The position numbers and the translations under genes were made by a program. DNA of 64,000 nucleotides, from assembly GCA_017507005.1 (NCBI GenBank), contig JAFWBT010000016.1:1-64000 (forward strand), given 5' to 3'. A model generated the notes under the pieces. It was not told the origin of the DNA. It ran no database searches and was given only the letters and a program-made list of their open reading frames with translations. How positions within the stretch are numbered: position 1 is the stretch's first letter; each line of letters starts with the position of its first letter. Below are positions 26,101 through 34,938 of this stretch, one piece after another. This stretch comes from Clostridia bacterium. Its GTDB lineage: Bacteria; Bacillota; Clostridia; Christensenellales; Borkfalkiaceae.

Positions 26101-27945
26101 TTATTGACGGTCTTGCCAAACGGTGATTTTGCTGTTTTCCTCGTCGTAATTTTTGCCTGCCTGCGCGTAATCGCAAAGGGTGATTTTGCCCGCTTTGGTC
26201 GTAATCTCGTAGGCTACGTTGCTATGAAAAGCCGTATTTTTAATACGTTTTGCACGGACGTTTTTGCCGTTACGCGCGCCGATGGCTACGGGTTTTGCGA
26301 TATCGTCCAAACGACAATCGCGCGAGAGCGTAATCGGGCCTTGCGTAAAGGCGATTTTTTTATTGAGTACGACGGCTTTTACCGGCGTTTTAAAGCGGAG
26401 CGTTATCTTGTCCTTGCCCCAAGCGCGACGAAGGAGCAAATATCCGTTCTTTTTCTCGCCACTCGCCTTTTCGCCGTTGACGAGCACGGTGAAATCTTCC
26501 GCCCAAGCAGGCACGCGCAACGCCAAGGTAAAGGTCTGCCCCTTGCCGTTTACGTTGATTTTCGCGCCCTGATAGCGATAGGGATTTGCGTACACGTCCA
26601 CGCTGACTTTTTCGCCAAACGCTGTCGTTTTAAAGCGGCAATCGTTATACAAATTCACATACACGCCGTCCGCGCCTTTCATCACCGCGAACAAGCCCAT
26701 AATCGCCGTACCCGCGCTGCCGATACACACGCAACAGCTATACCCCCTCTCGCCGCCTTTCAGTAGCTGAAAACCGCCTACGCGATAGCCGCGACGTTCC
26801 TGATATAAGGGGCTGTAACTGTCGAACGGGAAAGGCTCGTGCTCGTTCACGACGACCATTTTGCCGCCCTCCAACCACGTTCTAGCAGGAGTGCGTAACA
26901 TTTTTTGTTTTTCGTTATTCACTGCGCCGTACATAGCGTTCAAGCCCGATTTTTCCACGTATGCCGCGTATTTCGCGTCGCCCGTAAGCGAGAGCAATTT
27001 CGCGCAGAGCTTCATAAACGTTACCGTGACGCAGGTCTCTTGCATCACTTCCTGCACCGCAGGCTCCGTCTGCGTTTTAGAAGAATTGTCGAAATATTCG
27101 TGCTTACAGCCCGAACAGCCGATTAGCGTATAGTCCGTTTCGACAATCATATCCACGAAATTTTGTACCACACGGAGATGGTCGGGATTGCCTACGACCT
27201 TGTAATATTCGAGCAAGCCCTCAAAACAGCTCATCATTTCATACGCTTTCGTCTGCGTAAACTGATAGGGATAGAGTTCTTTGGTAAGGCACAGCGAAAT
27301 CAAATTGCTGTCGCTGCAAAGCCCCGTGTTGACGAGATAGGTAGCAAAATCGAGGTATTTTTGCTCGTTCGTTAAAACGTACAGCTTTACGAACGGCTCT
27401 AAAATGGATGCGGAATTCATACCGCCGACGTTCCACGACGTATCGAAAATGCTCTTCCTTTTTCCGCCCTCGCCAATGCGCGCAATGATATAATTCGCCT
27501 GACGTTTTATACAGTGAAGTATCGTTTTTGCGAACGCTTTGCTCTTGCAAACGTCCAAGAAATACATCAGCCCCAGCATAATATATTTTCTCGACCAAAC
27601 GTCCCAACCGCCGCTAAACTCCGTGGCTTCGGAATAGCTGGAAATACGACCCGATTTTTCCTGCGTCGTTAAAAGATCGCGAATCGTCGCCACCAACACC
27701 GCGTACAATTTTTCGTTCTTGGTTGCGCGATAGGTAAGGCTCGCCCCACGCATCATTTTTCCCCAATATTCGCCGCGCCAGCCGTAATTATCGCTGTCGT
27801 CTTGCACGCGAAATTGCTCGACAAGAAGCGCCCAAGTTTCTGCGTCCAGCAGTTGATTTTCAATCGTATGTTCAATCATTTCGCCGCCGTAGCCGTACAA
27901 TCTGCTCTCACCTGCCGCGGGAAATTCCAACGTTACGTTTTTCAT
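26101..27945 (-). CDS. GH127-like (DUF1680) putative beta-L-arabinofuranosidase-fold glycosidase
   Basis: The start was placed at ATG 27945 (614 residues), where AGAGG is well spaced. The protein resembles the GH127/DUF1680 family, an (alpha/alpha)6 barrel followed by beta-sandwich domains. A Q-E-T-C block (C305) and a S-C-C-V-C block (CC at 404-405) match the Glu-x-Cys and Cys-Cys zinc/nucleophile sites known from Bifidobacterium beta-L-arabinofuranosidase. The usual CCPPN is altered to CCVCI. There is no signal peptide, so it probably acts in the cytoplasm. The substrate is uncertain because the family is broad. It has its own promoter and is probably monocistronic. Confidence 0.82.
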   Translation of the reverse strand: MKNVTLEFPAAGESRLYGYGGEMIEHTIENQLLDAETWALLVEQFRVQDDSDNYGWRGEYWGKMMRGASLTYRATKNEKLYAVLVATIRDLLTTQEKSGRISSYSEATEFSGGWDVWSRKYIMLGLMYFLDVCKSKAFAKTILHCIKRQANYIIARIGEGGKRKSIFDTSWNVGGMNSASILEPFVKLYVLTNEQKYLDFATYLVNTGLCSDSNLISLCLTKELYPYQFTQTKAYEMMSCFEGLLEYYKVVGNPDHLRVVQNFVDMIVETDYTLIGCSGCKHEYFDNSSKTQTEPAVQEVMQETCVTVTFMKLCAKLLSLTGDAKYAAYVEKSGLNAMYGAVNNEKQKMLRTPARTWLEGGKMVVVNEHEPFPFDSYSPLYQERRGYRVGGFQLLKGGERGYSCCVCIGSAGTAIMGLFAVMKGADGVYVNLYNDCRFKTTAFGEKVSVDVYANPYRYQGAKINVNGKGQTFTLALRVPAWAEDFTVLVNGEKASGEKKNGYLLLRRAWGKDKITLRFKTPVKAVVLNKKIAFTQGPITLSRDCRLDDIAKPVAIGARNGKNVRAKRIKNTAFHSNVAYEITTKAGKITLCDYAQAGKNYDEENSKITVWQDRQ

Positions 27946-27997
27946 AATCATCCTCTTTTGCCTTTTTAATGCTGACGATACCGTCTTTGTTTTTGTG

Positions 27998-28031
27998 ATA
28001 GTATTATATACTATTTTTTTTCTTTTGTAAA
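27998..28031 (-). promoter_or_regulatory. Promoter of the GH127-like gene with palindrome over the -10
   Basis: Minus strand: TTTACA (28026-28031), 17 bases, TATAAT (28003-28008). The inverted repeat ATAGTAT-TAT-ATACTAT (27998-28014) covers the -10 element, as expected for a repressor operator. Confidence 0.72.
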
Positions 28032-28104
28032 TACCTTTTTCTACAATAACGTTGCGTTTTTTATATTTCATTGTCCTCTATCGCTTCAACGTTAAAACCA
28101 CCCC

Positions 28105-28206
28105 ACCGTGTACGCGTTGAATTATAAACCACCATACCGTGTACGCGTTCACAAACACAGCACACCGTGTACGCGTTGAAATTAAATACGGGCATACCAG
28201 GTATGC
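28105..28206. repeat. Array of four ~14-18 base repeats with ~30-base period
   Basis: ACCGTGTACGCGTT occurs exactly at 28105-28118, 28136-28149 and 28164-28177. A fourth diverged copy is a perfect 15-base palindrome, GCATACCAGGTATGC, at 28192-28206. The array lies between the terminator of the 28306-30186 gene and the GH127-like promoter, about 75-180 bases upstream of its -35. Spacing near three helical turns suggests cooperative protein binding. Confidence 0.75.
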
Positions 28207-28252
28207 GCCGAACGATAATTTCCCTTATTTTTCAACCTTAAAAATATAAAAC

Positions 28253-28280
28253 AAAACGCCTCGTTTTTTAGAGGCGTTTT
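28253..28280 (-). terminator. Terminator after the (alpha/alpha)6-type protein gene
   Basis: A perfect 10-bp stem (AAAACGCCTC and its complement) with an 8-base loop is followed on the minus strand by a T-rich tract. It lies 26 bases after the stop at 28306. Confidence 0.88.
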
Positions 28281-28305
28281 CGCATAAGTTTCGCTTTATT
28301 TCATA

Positions 28306-30186
28306 TTATTTTGCTTGTTTTTGTACGGCGAGCTGCATAAATTGCAATCCCATCAAAATTTCGCCGACCGTCCAGCCGCTCTCGATACAATACGGTCCCC
28401 AACCAACGTCGTGCGGAATACCGTAGTTTTCACCGCGATCCATATCAAAAGCGCGCGCCCACGCGCCGTTTAACAGCTTGTCCTCGCTGTGCATTTGCGC
28501 CGAGAGAATAAAGGACGCGGTGTTCAGCCACAAATCGTAAAAACGCTGTTCGCCCGTGACGAGATACGCGTATGCAAAGCCCAAAGGCAACCAGTTGTTG
28601 GAATACAACAAATCGGCAACGGGATCGCCGTTTTCCGCAAGCAGAGCGCACTCCCCTTTATGATTTCTCGAACAGAACGCCGTATAGCCCGTATCCCACT
28701 CTGCATAACCGCCCGAGGGGTGACGGCGCTGTTGCAAATCTTCCGCAACGCGGCACAGCCACTCGTAATGTTCTTGCTTGCCCGTTACGCCGTACAGCAC
28801 CGCCAACGGGAAAATCAAACGGCAATATTCTTCCGTTTCACTCGTTTCGCGGCGCGTATCGGGATAGAGCGCCATCAACGTAGCCAAGCCCTTTTCCGCA
28901 TATTGCAGATATTCTTCCTTTCCGCAAGCGCGATACGCGAGCAGTAATACGGCGTGATAATAGGAATTGAAATGCGCGCAGGGCGCTGCCATACCCGCCT
29001 TTTTCAGCTCCGCCGTCCATTCGGGCGTCATATCCTCGATTTCCGTCGCGGCAATACGCATACCGTCCGCGCCCGTTGCAATCAGCATATAGTCGAGCGT
29101 GGCTTTAATCTCCTCAAAATACGGGATTTCCTTATCAAAATGCTGACAGAGCAACAACGGAAAAATCGCGCGCGCCACGTCGTCTTGATAACAAGTCTCC
29201 CAAGCGTCCTCCGACCAGCGGAACATACCCTTGTGCGGTCCGTCCTTTACCTGCAACCAATCGAACGCAAATTTAAACAGCGCATCCGCCGCTTTTTTCG
29301 ATTGCTCGTTGCCCGTCAAATAGGCGTCGTATAACAACGCGCCGCCGATTTCGCAAGTACAGTCGGTGCGAATCGTTTTATTTTTCGTATGTACGCCGCT
29401 TTTCGCGTAAATGCGGTTGGTAAACCCCTCGTGCGAGCCTGCCGCACCGCCGTTTTTCAGCATACCTGCGTTGGTAATCCAATCCAGACCAAGCCGCACA
29501 GCCCCTTTTGTGTCCTCTACGCTCGTCACCGTCGTTTTATAATAACAGCACACGGGCGAGAACGCGGGCTTTATTGCCTCCCCTGCAAGGAAAGACAGAA
29601 TATTCGTGACAATCGCCTGCCATTTATCCTGCGGCGCAAACCGCGCGCGTTGGAAATTGCAAAGACGGATAGAGGAAATGAGCGTGGTTTTTTCCAACCA
29701 CCACAGCGCCCATTGTCCTTCTCTGTGCTTGTCCTTTGCAATCTCGACGTTCGAGTGCGCGCAAACATATTCTTGATAGGTCAGCACGGGCACGTGCGAA
29801 TCTTTCATGGGCAAATATTTAATACAATCGTTGCTCTGCCCGTCCAAAAGGTCGCCGTTTTGCAAGCCCTCTATTTTTTCCTCGGAAAAATACACCATTC
29901 TTTGACGAGTGGTGTCCACCGTACCGCGCAATCTCACCCTGCCAATCGGCCCCATAAATTCACAAAATACGGGTTTGCCTTGCGCGCGGAATTTATTCAT
30001 AGCCGTATGCAAGGGCGCGGATAAATTTATCGGCACGTCCTCGATGCCTGCTAGCACGCAAAACGCGTCGTACGCGTCCACGTCTACGTTAACGGTGTCC
30101 AAATCCCCCACCGTAACGTTACAATGCGCCTCTAAAAGACGTCTAAAATCAGAATCACCGTTCGTTATGAGCAAAATACGATTCAT
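28306..30186 (-). CDS. Unassigned cytoplasmic protein, probable (alpha/alpha)6-barrel carbohydrate-active enzyme
   Basis: This 626-residue protein has no signal peptide. AAGGAG precedes its ATG by 5 bases. Residues 1-210 look like an alpha/beta domain, beginning I-L-L-I-T-N-G-D-S-D-F, possibly a glutamine-amidotransferase-like fold. Residues about 240-620 show repeated paired-helix patterns (W-S-E-D-A-W-E, F-N-S-Y-Y-H-A-V-L-L-L-A-Y, W-G-P-Y-C-I-E-S-G-W) typical of (alpha/alpha)6 toroid glycosidases and lyases. I do not recognise a specific family. The position among GH127-, GH112- and DUF6259-like genes supports a role in glycan breakdown. It has a consensus promoter and its own terminator. 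Confidence 0.7.
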   Translation of the reverse strand: MNRILLITNGDSDFRRLLEAHCNVTVGDLDTVNVDVDAYDAFCVLAGIEDVPINLSAPLHTAMNKFRAQGKPVFCEFMGPIGRVRLRGTVDTTRQRMVYFSEEKIEGLQNGDLLDGQSNDCIKYLPMKDSHVPVLTYQEYVCAHSNVEIAKDKHREGQWALWWLEKTTLISSIRLCNFQRARFAPQDKWQAIVTNILSFLAGEAIKPAFSPVCCYYKTTVTSVEDTKGAVRLGLDWITNAGMLKNGGAAGSHEGFTNRIYAKSGVHTKNKTIRTDCTCEIGGALLYDAYLTGNEQSKKAADALFKFAFDWLQVKDGPHKGMFRWSEDAWETCYQDDVARAIFPLLLCQHFDKEIPYFEEIKATLDYMLIATGADGMRIAATEIEDMTPEWTAELKKAGMAAPCAHFNSYYHAVLLLAYRACGKEEYLQYAEKGLATLMALYPDTRRETSETEEYCRLIFPLAVLYGVTGKQEHYEWLCRVAEDLQQRRHPSGGYAEWDTGYTAFCSRNHKGECALLAENGDPVADLLYSNNWLPLGFAYAYLVTGEQRFYDLWLNTASFILSAQMHSEDKLLNGAWARAFDMDRGENYGIPHDVGWGPYCIESGWTVGEILMGLQFMQLAVQKQAK

Positions 30187-30252
30187 TTTTTCTCCTTATT
30201 CGCACGAAAATTCGCCAAAAGTTTTTGTGTACGCAAATCCTCGCATAGCATT

Positions 30253-30281
30253 ATTATAAAACAAAAAGCCCTTTCTGTCAA
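30253..30281 (-). promoter_or_regulatory. Perfect-consensus sigma-A promoter of the 28306-30186 gene
   Basis: Minus strand: TTGACA (30276-30281), 17-base spacer, TATAAT (30253-30258), ending 67 bases before the start at 30186. The exact match to both hexamers suggests strong or repressor-controlled expression. Confidence 0.88.
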
Positions 30282-30353
30282 CAGCTTTTCTTCTTTTATT
30301 TCTTGCGTTTTTTACACAACCGCTATCGTAAAAAATTTACCCGTATTATATAT

Positions 30354-30384
30354 TTAGGGCGGCTCTTTTCAAGAGCCGCCCTAA
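30354..30384 (-). terminator. Strong 14-bp hairpin after the GH112 phosphorylase gene
   Basis: TTAGGGCGGCTCTT (30354-30367) pairs perfectly with 30371-30384 around a 3-base loop. It lies 51 bases after the stop at 30435. No immediate U-run follows on the minus strand, so it is terminator-like or an RNA-stability element. Confidence 0.65.
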
Positions 30385-30434
30385 GCCGTCAAATACTTCT
30401 TTATACTTTTTTAGCCGTTGAATATTTTCGACGT

Positions 30435-32591
30435 TTACGCCGTAATCCATTTGATTTCCATCGGCGCAAGCTCGATGGTTTGTTTCTTACCGTCAATATC
30501 GTAAAAATCCGTCGTTTGCGGCTCGTTACTATTGTTGACGATTGCATATTTTCCACTCGAGGGGTAATAATTACACTCCGTCAAAGGATTGTTTACGTAA
30601 CAAACGTTCAAATCCTTGCCACTCACGTAACACATTGCTTTATACAACAATCTCGCATTCTCGAACGAATAGGGAATACCCGTGATATAAAAGCTCTTAC
30701 CCTTGCCGTACTCGTTCACCGCCATCTTCACTTCCCCGACGTTGACGTTTCTCTTAAACCGCTCGGAGAACGTGATATCTAGCACTTTCGCACCGTCCAG
30801 CGCGTATATATTTTTCTTATCTTCGCCGTAGTCGAACTCGGTCATATCCGCCGTCAAGGGGTGCGCTACCTTTTGGACATTATATTTATCCACCGACAGC
30901 GTATAGCCGATTTCCTCGTCCACACCCAAAACGTCCGCAAGCTGGAAATATCTGCCGTTTGCGCTACAAGCCGTAGGCTCGCCCACGCCGATAAATCCGC
31001 CGCCGTTATACACAAATTCACGAATCGCCGTCTGCAATTTCTCATCCAACCACGCCTTGCCGCCACTAAACGACGTGTACGCGTCCCCTGCGTTGATGAG
31101 TACGTCAATCCCCTTGGGTACGCCGTCTTTCACTTCGTCGAAAGACAAAAATTCGATATCAACGGGCAGACCGGAAATCGCCTCCAAAATGCCTTGATAG
31201 GAATAAATGGATTGATACCACAGCTCGTGCGCGACCATGTGGCTCATCCAACTACGTTTCTTGCCCCACGCATTGAGCAGACCTACCTTCAAGCGGCAAT
31301 ACGGCTTTTTATTGTCAATGGCGTCGTACACCGTTCTAAATTCGTCCGCAATTTCCTCGACTCTATCGATAAAGCTAGGGAATTTCGCCGCCAAGGACAA
31401 ATATCCGCCAAAGCCCATTCTATCGAGCGGTTTACGCATATGCGCGCGACGCGCCGTCAGCCAGTTTTTATTCAGCTCCGCAACGGCGTTTTCTTCGTTG
31501 CCGTCAAAGAACGTATCGGGGAAGAAATAGGGCAAAAATCTGCCTTCGTGGTATTTAACGTGCGGGATTTCGGAAAGCATACGCACCGTTACGCCGCCGC
31601 CAACGCTACCCACGACTGCGTCCAAGCCCATTTTCTTGAAATGGTCGCCGTACGGCTCGCTGCCGATCCAGTCGTCGCCCAAGAACATCATAGCCTCTTT
31701 ATTATATTTATGGCAAATATCTACAAGCTCGGCAACCGTTTCACACACGAATTCCTCGATATATTCCATATATTTTTTGAATTTCTCGGTGGGCGTGCGG
31801 AAAATATTATTATAATGCCCGTCGTCCACGAAGTCTTCCGCCGTCAGCTTAATCCCCGTCTTTTGATAGAAATTGTCGATATGGATAGGGTTCGCCGTTT
31901 GCCCATAGCCAAACCACTCCACCTGCTTTTCCTTGCCCAATGAATTGAAAATTAAGGTAAACTGATACAAAAACGTGGTAAAGCGCACGACGTCTGTATC
32001 GGGATTTTGCTGGCACCACTCTTCCATATGGCGTTTGATATATTCCTTCGTATTCGGGAACGCGGGATCGTAGGTGAGCTGTTTTTCGCACGTCCACTCG
32101 TTCGTCAAATAGTTATAAATCTGAACGGGGTGCCACGTGATGCGCGCCAAGAACGATACCGTGTATTCGTGGAATTTTTTAACGTTTTTCACTGTCACAA
32201 CGCCCGTTTTTTCGTCGTACGTCCAATCGCTAACCAAGACGCCTTCCGTTCTGTCGTACACTTCCCATCTATCCAAATACGTGGGATCGGGATCAAATTC
32301 GTCTTTGAGAAACTCTTTCATAATCTCAATCTCGACGGTGTCCGACGTAGCGAGCGTGCGCTCGGAAAGCAGGAAAATACGCTGCGCTTCTTCGGGGTGC
32401 AATCTACCCCACTCGTTATCGCCGCGCACGATAAAATAGGTGTTATATACCTTTCCGTACTGTTTGGGATTTTCAGGAAGCGCCGTGCCGTCACAATCGC
32501 GCACTGCGTCCGCTCCCCATCTTTTCGCTATTTCCTTCGTCTTTTCGCCAAGCGCGTTGTCCGCGGGCAATGTAAATCTTCCTTTTTCCAC
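30435..32591 (-). CDS. lnpA: GH112 galacto-N-biose/lacto-N-biose phosphorylase
   Basis: The 718-residue protein matches the GH112 family, which splits beta-1,3-galactosyl-N-acetylhexosamine (lacto-N-biose, galacto-N-biose) with phosphate to galactose 1-phosphate and the free N-acetylhexosamine. Diagnostic blocks are R-F-T-L-P-A near the start, and G-D-D-W-I-G-S-E-P-Y-G at 305-315, whose Asp corresponds to the family's general acid. A C-terminal half with a glutamine-amidotransferase-like domain includes D-V-L-I-N-A-G-D-A. The start is GTG at 32591, with AAAGGAG overlapping the upstream stop, which suggests translational coupling. It is cytoplasmic. The symbol follows usual use for this activity; some relatives prefer D-galactosyl-beta-1,4-L-rhamnose. 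Confidence 0.9.
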   Translation of the reverse strand: MEKGRFTLPADNALGEKTKEIAKRWGADAVRDCDGTALPENPKQYGKVYNTYFIVRGDNEWGRLHPEEAQRIFLLSERTLATSDTVEIEIMKEFLKDEFDPDPTYLDRWEVYDRTEGVLVSDWTYDEKTGVVTVKNVKKFHEYTVSFLARITWHPVQIYNYLTNEWTCEKQLTYDPAFPNTKEYIKRHMEEWCQQNPDTDVVRFTTFLYQFTLIFNSLGKEKQVEWFGYGQTANPIHIDNFYQKTGIKLTAEDFVDDGHYNNIFRTPTEKFKKYMEYIEEFVCETVAELVDICHKYNKEAMMFLGDDWIGSEPYGDHFKKMGLDAVVGSVGGGVTVRMLSEIPHVKYHEGRFLPYFFPDTFFDGNEENAVAELNKNWLTARRAHMRKPLDRMGFGGYLSLAAKFPSFIDRVEEIADEFRTVYDAIDNKKPYCRLKVGLLNAWGKKRSWMSHMVAHELWYQSIYSYQGILEAISGLPVDIEFLSFDEVKDGVPKGIDVLINAGDAYTSFSGGKAWLDEKLQTAIREFVYNGGGFIGVGEPTACSANGRYFQLADVLGVDEEIGYTLSVDKYNVQKVAHPLTADMTEFDYGEDKKNIYALDGAKVLDITFSERFKRNVNVGEVKMAVNEYGKGKSFYITGIPYSFENARLLYKAMCYVSGKDLNVCYVNNPLTECNYYPSSGKYAIVNNSNEPQTTDFYDIDGKKQTIELAPMEIKWITA

Positions 32592-32596
32592 GATTT

Positions 32597-34702
32597 TTAC
32601 TCCTTTAAATCTATCATAACCACCGTCAAGGGGCTGAGCGTAAGTTTTTCCGTTTGGATACTCGTTTTTAAGTCGCTGTCTACGTATACGGTTTGCGGTT
32701 TATCAAACGTCACCTCTACGTCGTGCAAATTATAATTGACGACGAACTGCGCCCGACGGTTTCCGCATTGAAACGCCGTTGTTACGACGCTGTCCGTCTG
32801 CAAATACGTTTTATTGTCCTCTAACAAGAATTTTTCAACGCCGCAATGGACGAGAATAGGCGGCAGCATTTTTCCGTAATGCAAAAATTCATATCCGCCC
32901 TTACGTTGCCAATCGTTCAGCGTTTTGATAAAGGACAACACCACCGATTTATCAAGATGTTTGTCTTTCGGCTGTACGTAATCGCACCACGCGTGCTGTA
33001 AATCGCCGTCGCCGTTAAGAACCACCGTGAGCATATCCCCCGACGTGAACGAATACGCCAAACGATAGGTGAAATTATTTTCGCTCTTTTCGAGCATAGC
33101 GCATATTTGATTGCCCATAAAATTGTTCACGTATTCGTGATACAAATATTCGTACACGGGAATAGGCGTGCCGACGTAATAATTCAGCTCAAAGCGTTTA
33201 TCGCTGAATTGCAGTTGCGCCAAAAACGGCTCTGCCGCCGCCGATTCACAGCCGAATATTACGCCCTTTTTATCTATGTTTTTCAACAGCTTGTTGGTCT
33301 CGATTTGTTGCCATTTGCCAGGGGCAGGTACGTGATTATGCCCGTCGCTGTAACAAAAATACGGTCCACCGCCGTGGTTTTGGTCGAGTGCCTGTACGTA
33401 ATCGATTTTCGACGAACAAATCTTTTCAAATTCCTCTTTAAAAATCGCTTTTGTCTGCTCGCAGGCAGGGCAAAAATCGTAGCCGTCGCGCTGAGCGGTG
33501 CAAATTGTGCTCTTTATCTCGCCGCTGGTATCCGCGCAAAGGCTCGCCGCGATATGTAAGCGTTCAAAGGCGTCCTCGCAATGATATTCCACGTTCGTAT
33601 GGCTCTGCTGCGTCCAGCCAAAACCGCTGCAATACAAGCCCAACAGCATATCTTTTTCGTGTAATTTGTCGGCAAATTGATTGAATTGCCGTTCGCCGCC
33701 ATAAGGCGGCCAAGAATAGGGCGGAGCCCAAGGCGCCGTACCCTCCCAATGCATAAGCAATGCCATCACTTTGCTATCCGTTGCCTTAGAAATTTCTTCT
33801 AAATACGGGATAGCATTTTCGTATGGATACAAGCCGTTTTCGCTGATATCCGTGTCCCGCTTGCCGCGCAAGGGATAGGCAACGATAAGCGGCGATTGAT
33901 GATACCAAGCAGGCAACGTAGCGTTGTCCTTTATCTTTGTCAAGCCGCTAGGCAGGTGGGATTGAAACCAGCCGTAATAAATATCTGCCGCTTGGTGCCA
34001 TCCCCCCTCGAAAAAGGAAAGAACGCAATCGAACGGCATCTCGTAATCTTGTCCGTAGGTAACGTCGCAAAAGGCGCGCATAAAAATTTTAATCCCGTCG
34101 TTTTGATAACAAAAATCGATATGCTTCGTCGTTCTTTCCTCGTCGTGCATACCCAAATATATACCAAATCCCCCCACCATGTACGCGATGAACTGCGCAA
34201 ACACCATATTCGGGAAAATGGAATAGGAATTTTTGCTAGGGTAATCCGGCTCGGCGTAGCAAAAGGGCATACTCTCCCGATACGCCATATTCGTCACCCG
34301 ACAGCCTTCGTTATAGGGATAGATAATCTCCCCAACGCCGTCCTGCTCGTCTTTGAGCTTTTTAGGCACGGAAAAGGACATCAATTCAATCCACTCCAAC
34401 AAATCGGGCGTTTTATTCTTAACGTTCGCGCGACAAACAAGACGCTTTGCTTGCGGTTGGAAAATAACGTCCACATCCAGCTCCTCGCAGGTGTACGACG
34501 CAACGTTATCTGCAAAACGAACAAAACGAAAGATCTCGGACGAAAGCGTGTAACTCTCCCCCGTTTTCTTTCGCAGTTTGACGCAAAAAATGGGTACTCG
34601 TCCGCTCGTAACGGACTGCCCATAATGGGAAACGGCTGCTATCTCGCCGCGTTCAACGTCTATCGCGACTGCCGTTCCTTTGTGAAATCCATATTCTATC
34701 AT
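32597..34702 (-). CDS. DUF6259-like TIM-barrel protein, putative glycoside hydrolase
   Basis: The 701-residue protein uses ATG at 34702 (AGGA upstream). The N-terminal ~220 residues look like a beta-sandwich of the sort found in GH36/GH101-like enzymes. The centre (about 265-560) looks like a TIM barrel with L-P-A-W-Y-H-Q-S-P-L, H-W-E-G-T-A-P-W-A-P-P and Y-V-Q-A-L-D-Q-N-H-G-G-G, features I associate with DUF6259. Asp/Glu residues in the last block are catalytic candidates. No signal peptide is present. The gene stops 5 bases before the GH112 phosphorylase start, so its product may supply or process the phosphorylase substrate. The activity is not established. Confidence 0.72.
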   Translation of the reverse strand: MIEYGFHKGTAVAIDVERGEIAAVSHYGQSVTSGRVPIFCVKLRKKTGESYTLSSEIFRFVRFADNVASYTCEELDVDVIFQPQAKRLVCRANVKNKTPDLLEWIELMSFSVPKKLKDEQDGVGEIIYPYNEGCRVTNMAYRESMPFCYAEPDYPSKNSYSIFPNMVFAQFIAYMVGGFGIYLGMHDEERTTKHIDFCYQNDGIKIFMRAFCDVTYGQDYEMPFDCVLSFFEGGWHQAADIYYGWFQSHLPSGLTKIKDNATLPAWYHQSPLIVAYPLRGKRDTDISENGLYPYENAIPYLEEISKATDSKVMALLMHWEGTAPWAPPYSWPPYGGERQFNQFADKLHEKDMLLGLYCSGFGWTQQSHTNVEYHCEDAFERLHIAASLCADTSGEIKSTICTAQRDGYDFCPACEQTKAIFKEEFEKICSSKIDYVQALDQNHGGGPYFCYSDGHNHVPAPGKWQQIETNKLLKNIDKKGVIFGCESAAAEPFLAQLQFSDKRFELNYYVGTPIPVYEYLYHEYVNNFMGNQICAMLEKSENNFTYRLAYSFTSGDMLTVVLNGDGDLQHAWCDYVQPKDKHLDKSVVLSFIKTLNDWQRKGGYEFLHYGKMLPPILVHCGVEKFLLEDNKTYLQTDSVVTTAFQCGNRRAQFVVNYNLHDVEVTFDKPQTVYVDSDLKTSIQTEKLTLSPLTVVMIDLKE

Positions 34703-34870
34703 ACGCAAAATTTCCTAATTCTTTTAGGCAATATTTTTTAATTTTTTCACATTCAACTCGACCATGCCCCCTTCCAACGATTATTTACGCCTCGTTTTTC
34801 CATCAGTAGACACAGCCCAAATTTTAGCAAGCTTTTTTCTATTCTCTCTCGTTTTTTAAACGTGTCGGCA

Positions 34871-34896
34871 ACTTGGGACGACAAATCGTCCCAAGT
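34871..34896 (-). terminator. Perfect 11-bp hairpin at the end of the second locus
   Basis: ACTTGGGACGA (34871-34881), loop CAAA, exact complement (34886-34896). It lies 43 bases after the stop of the 1073-residue lipoprotein gene and before the DUF6259-like gene. No U-run directly follows, so it may be only a partial terminator. Confidence 0.6.
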
Positions 34897-34938
34897 CACC
34901 TACGTTTTAATTTTTAGTTTTTAGCCAACCGTTCGCGA

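Noticed and set aside
28105..28206. Possible small CRISPR array.
   Set aside because: Repeats are only 14 bases with 14-17 base gaps, the last copy is degenerate, and no cas gene is nearby. A regulator-binding array fits better.
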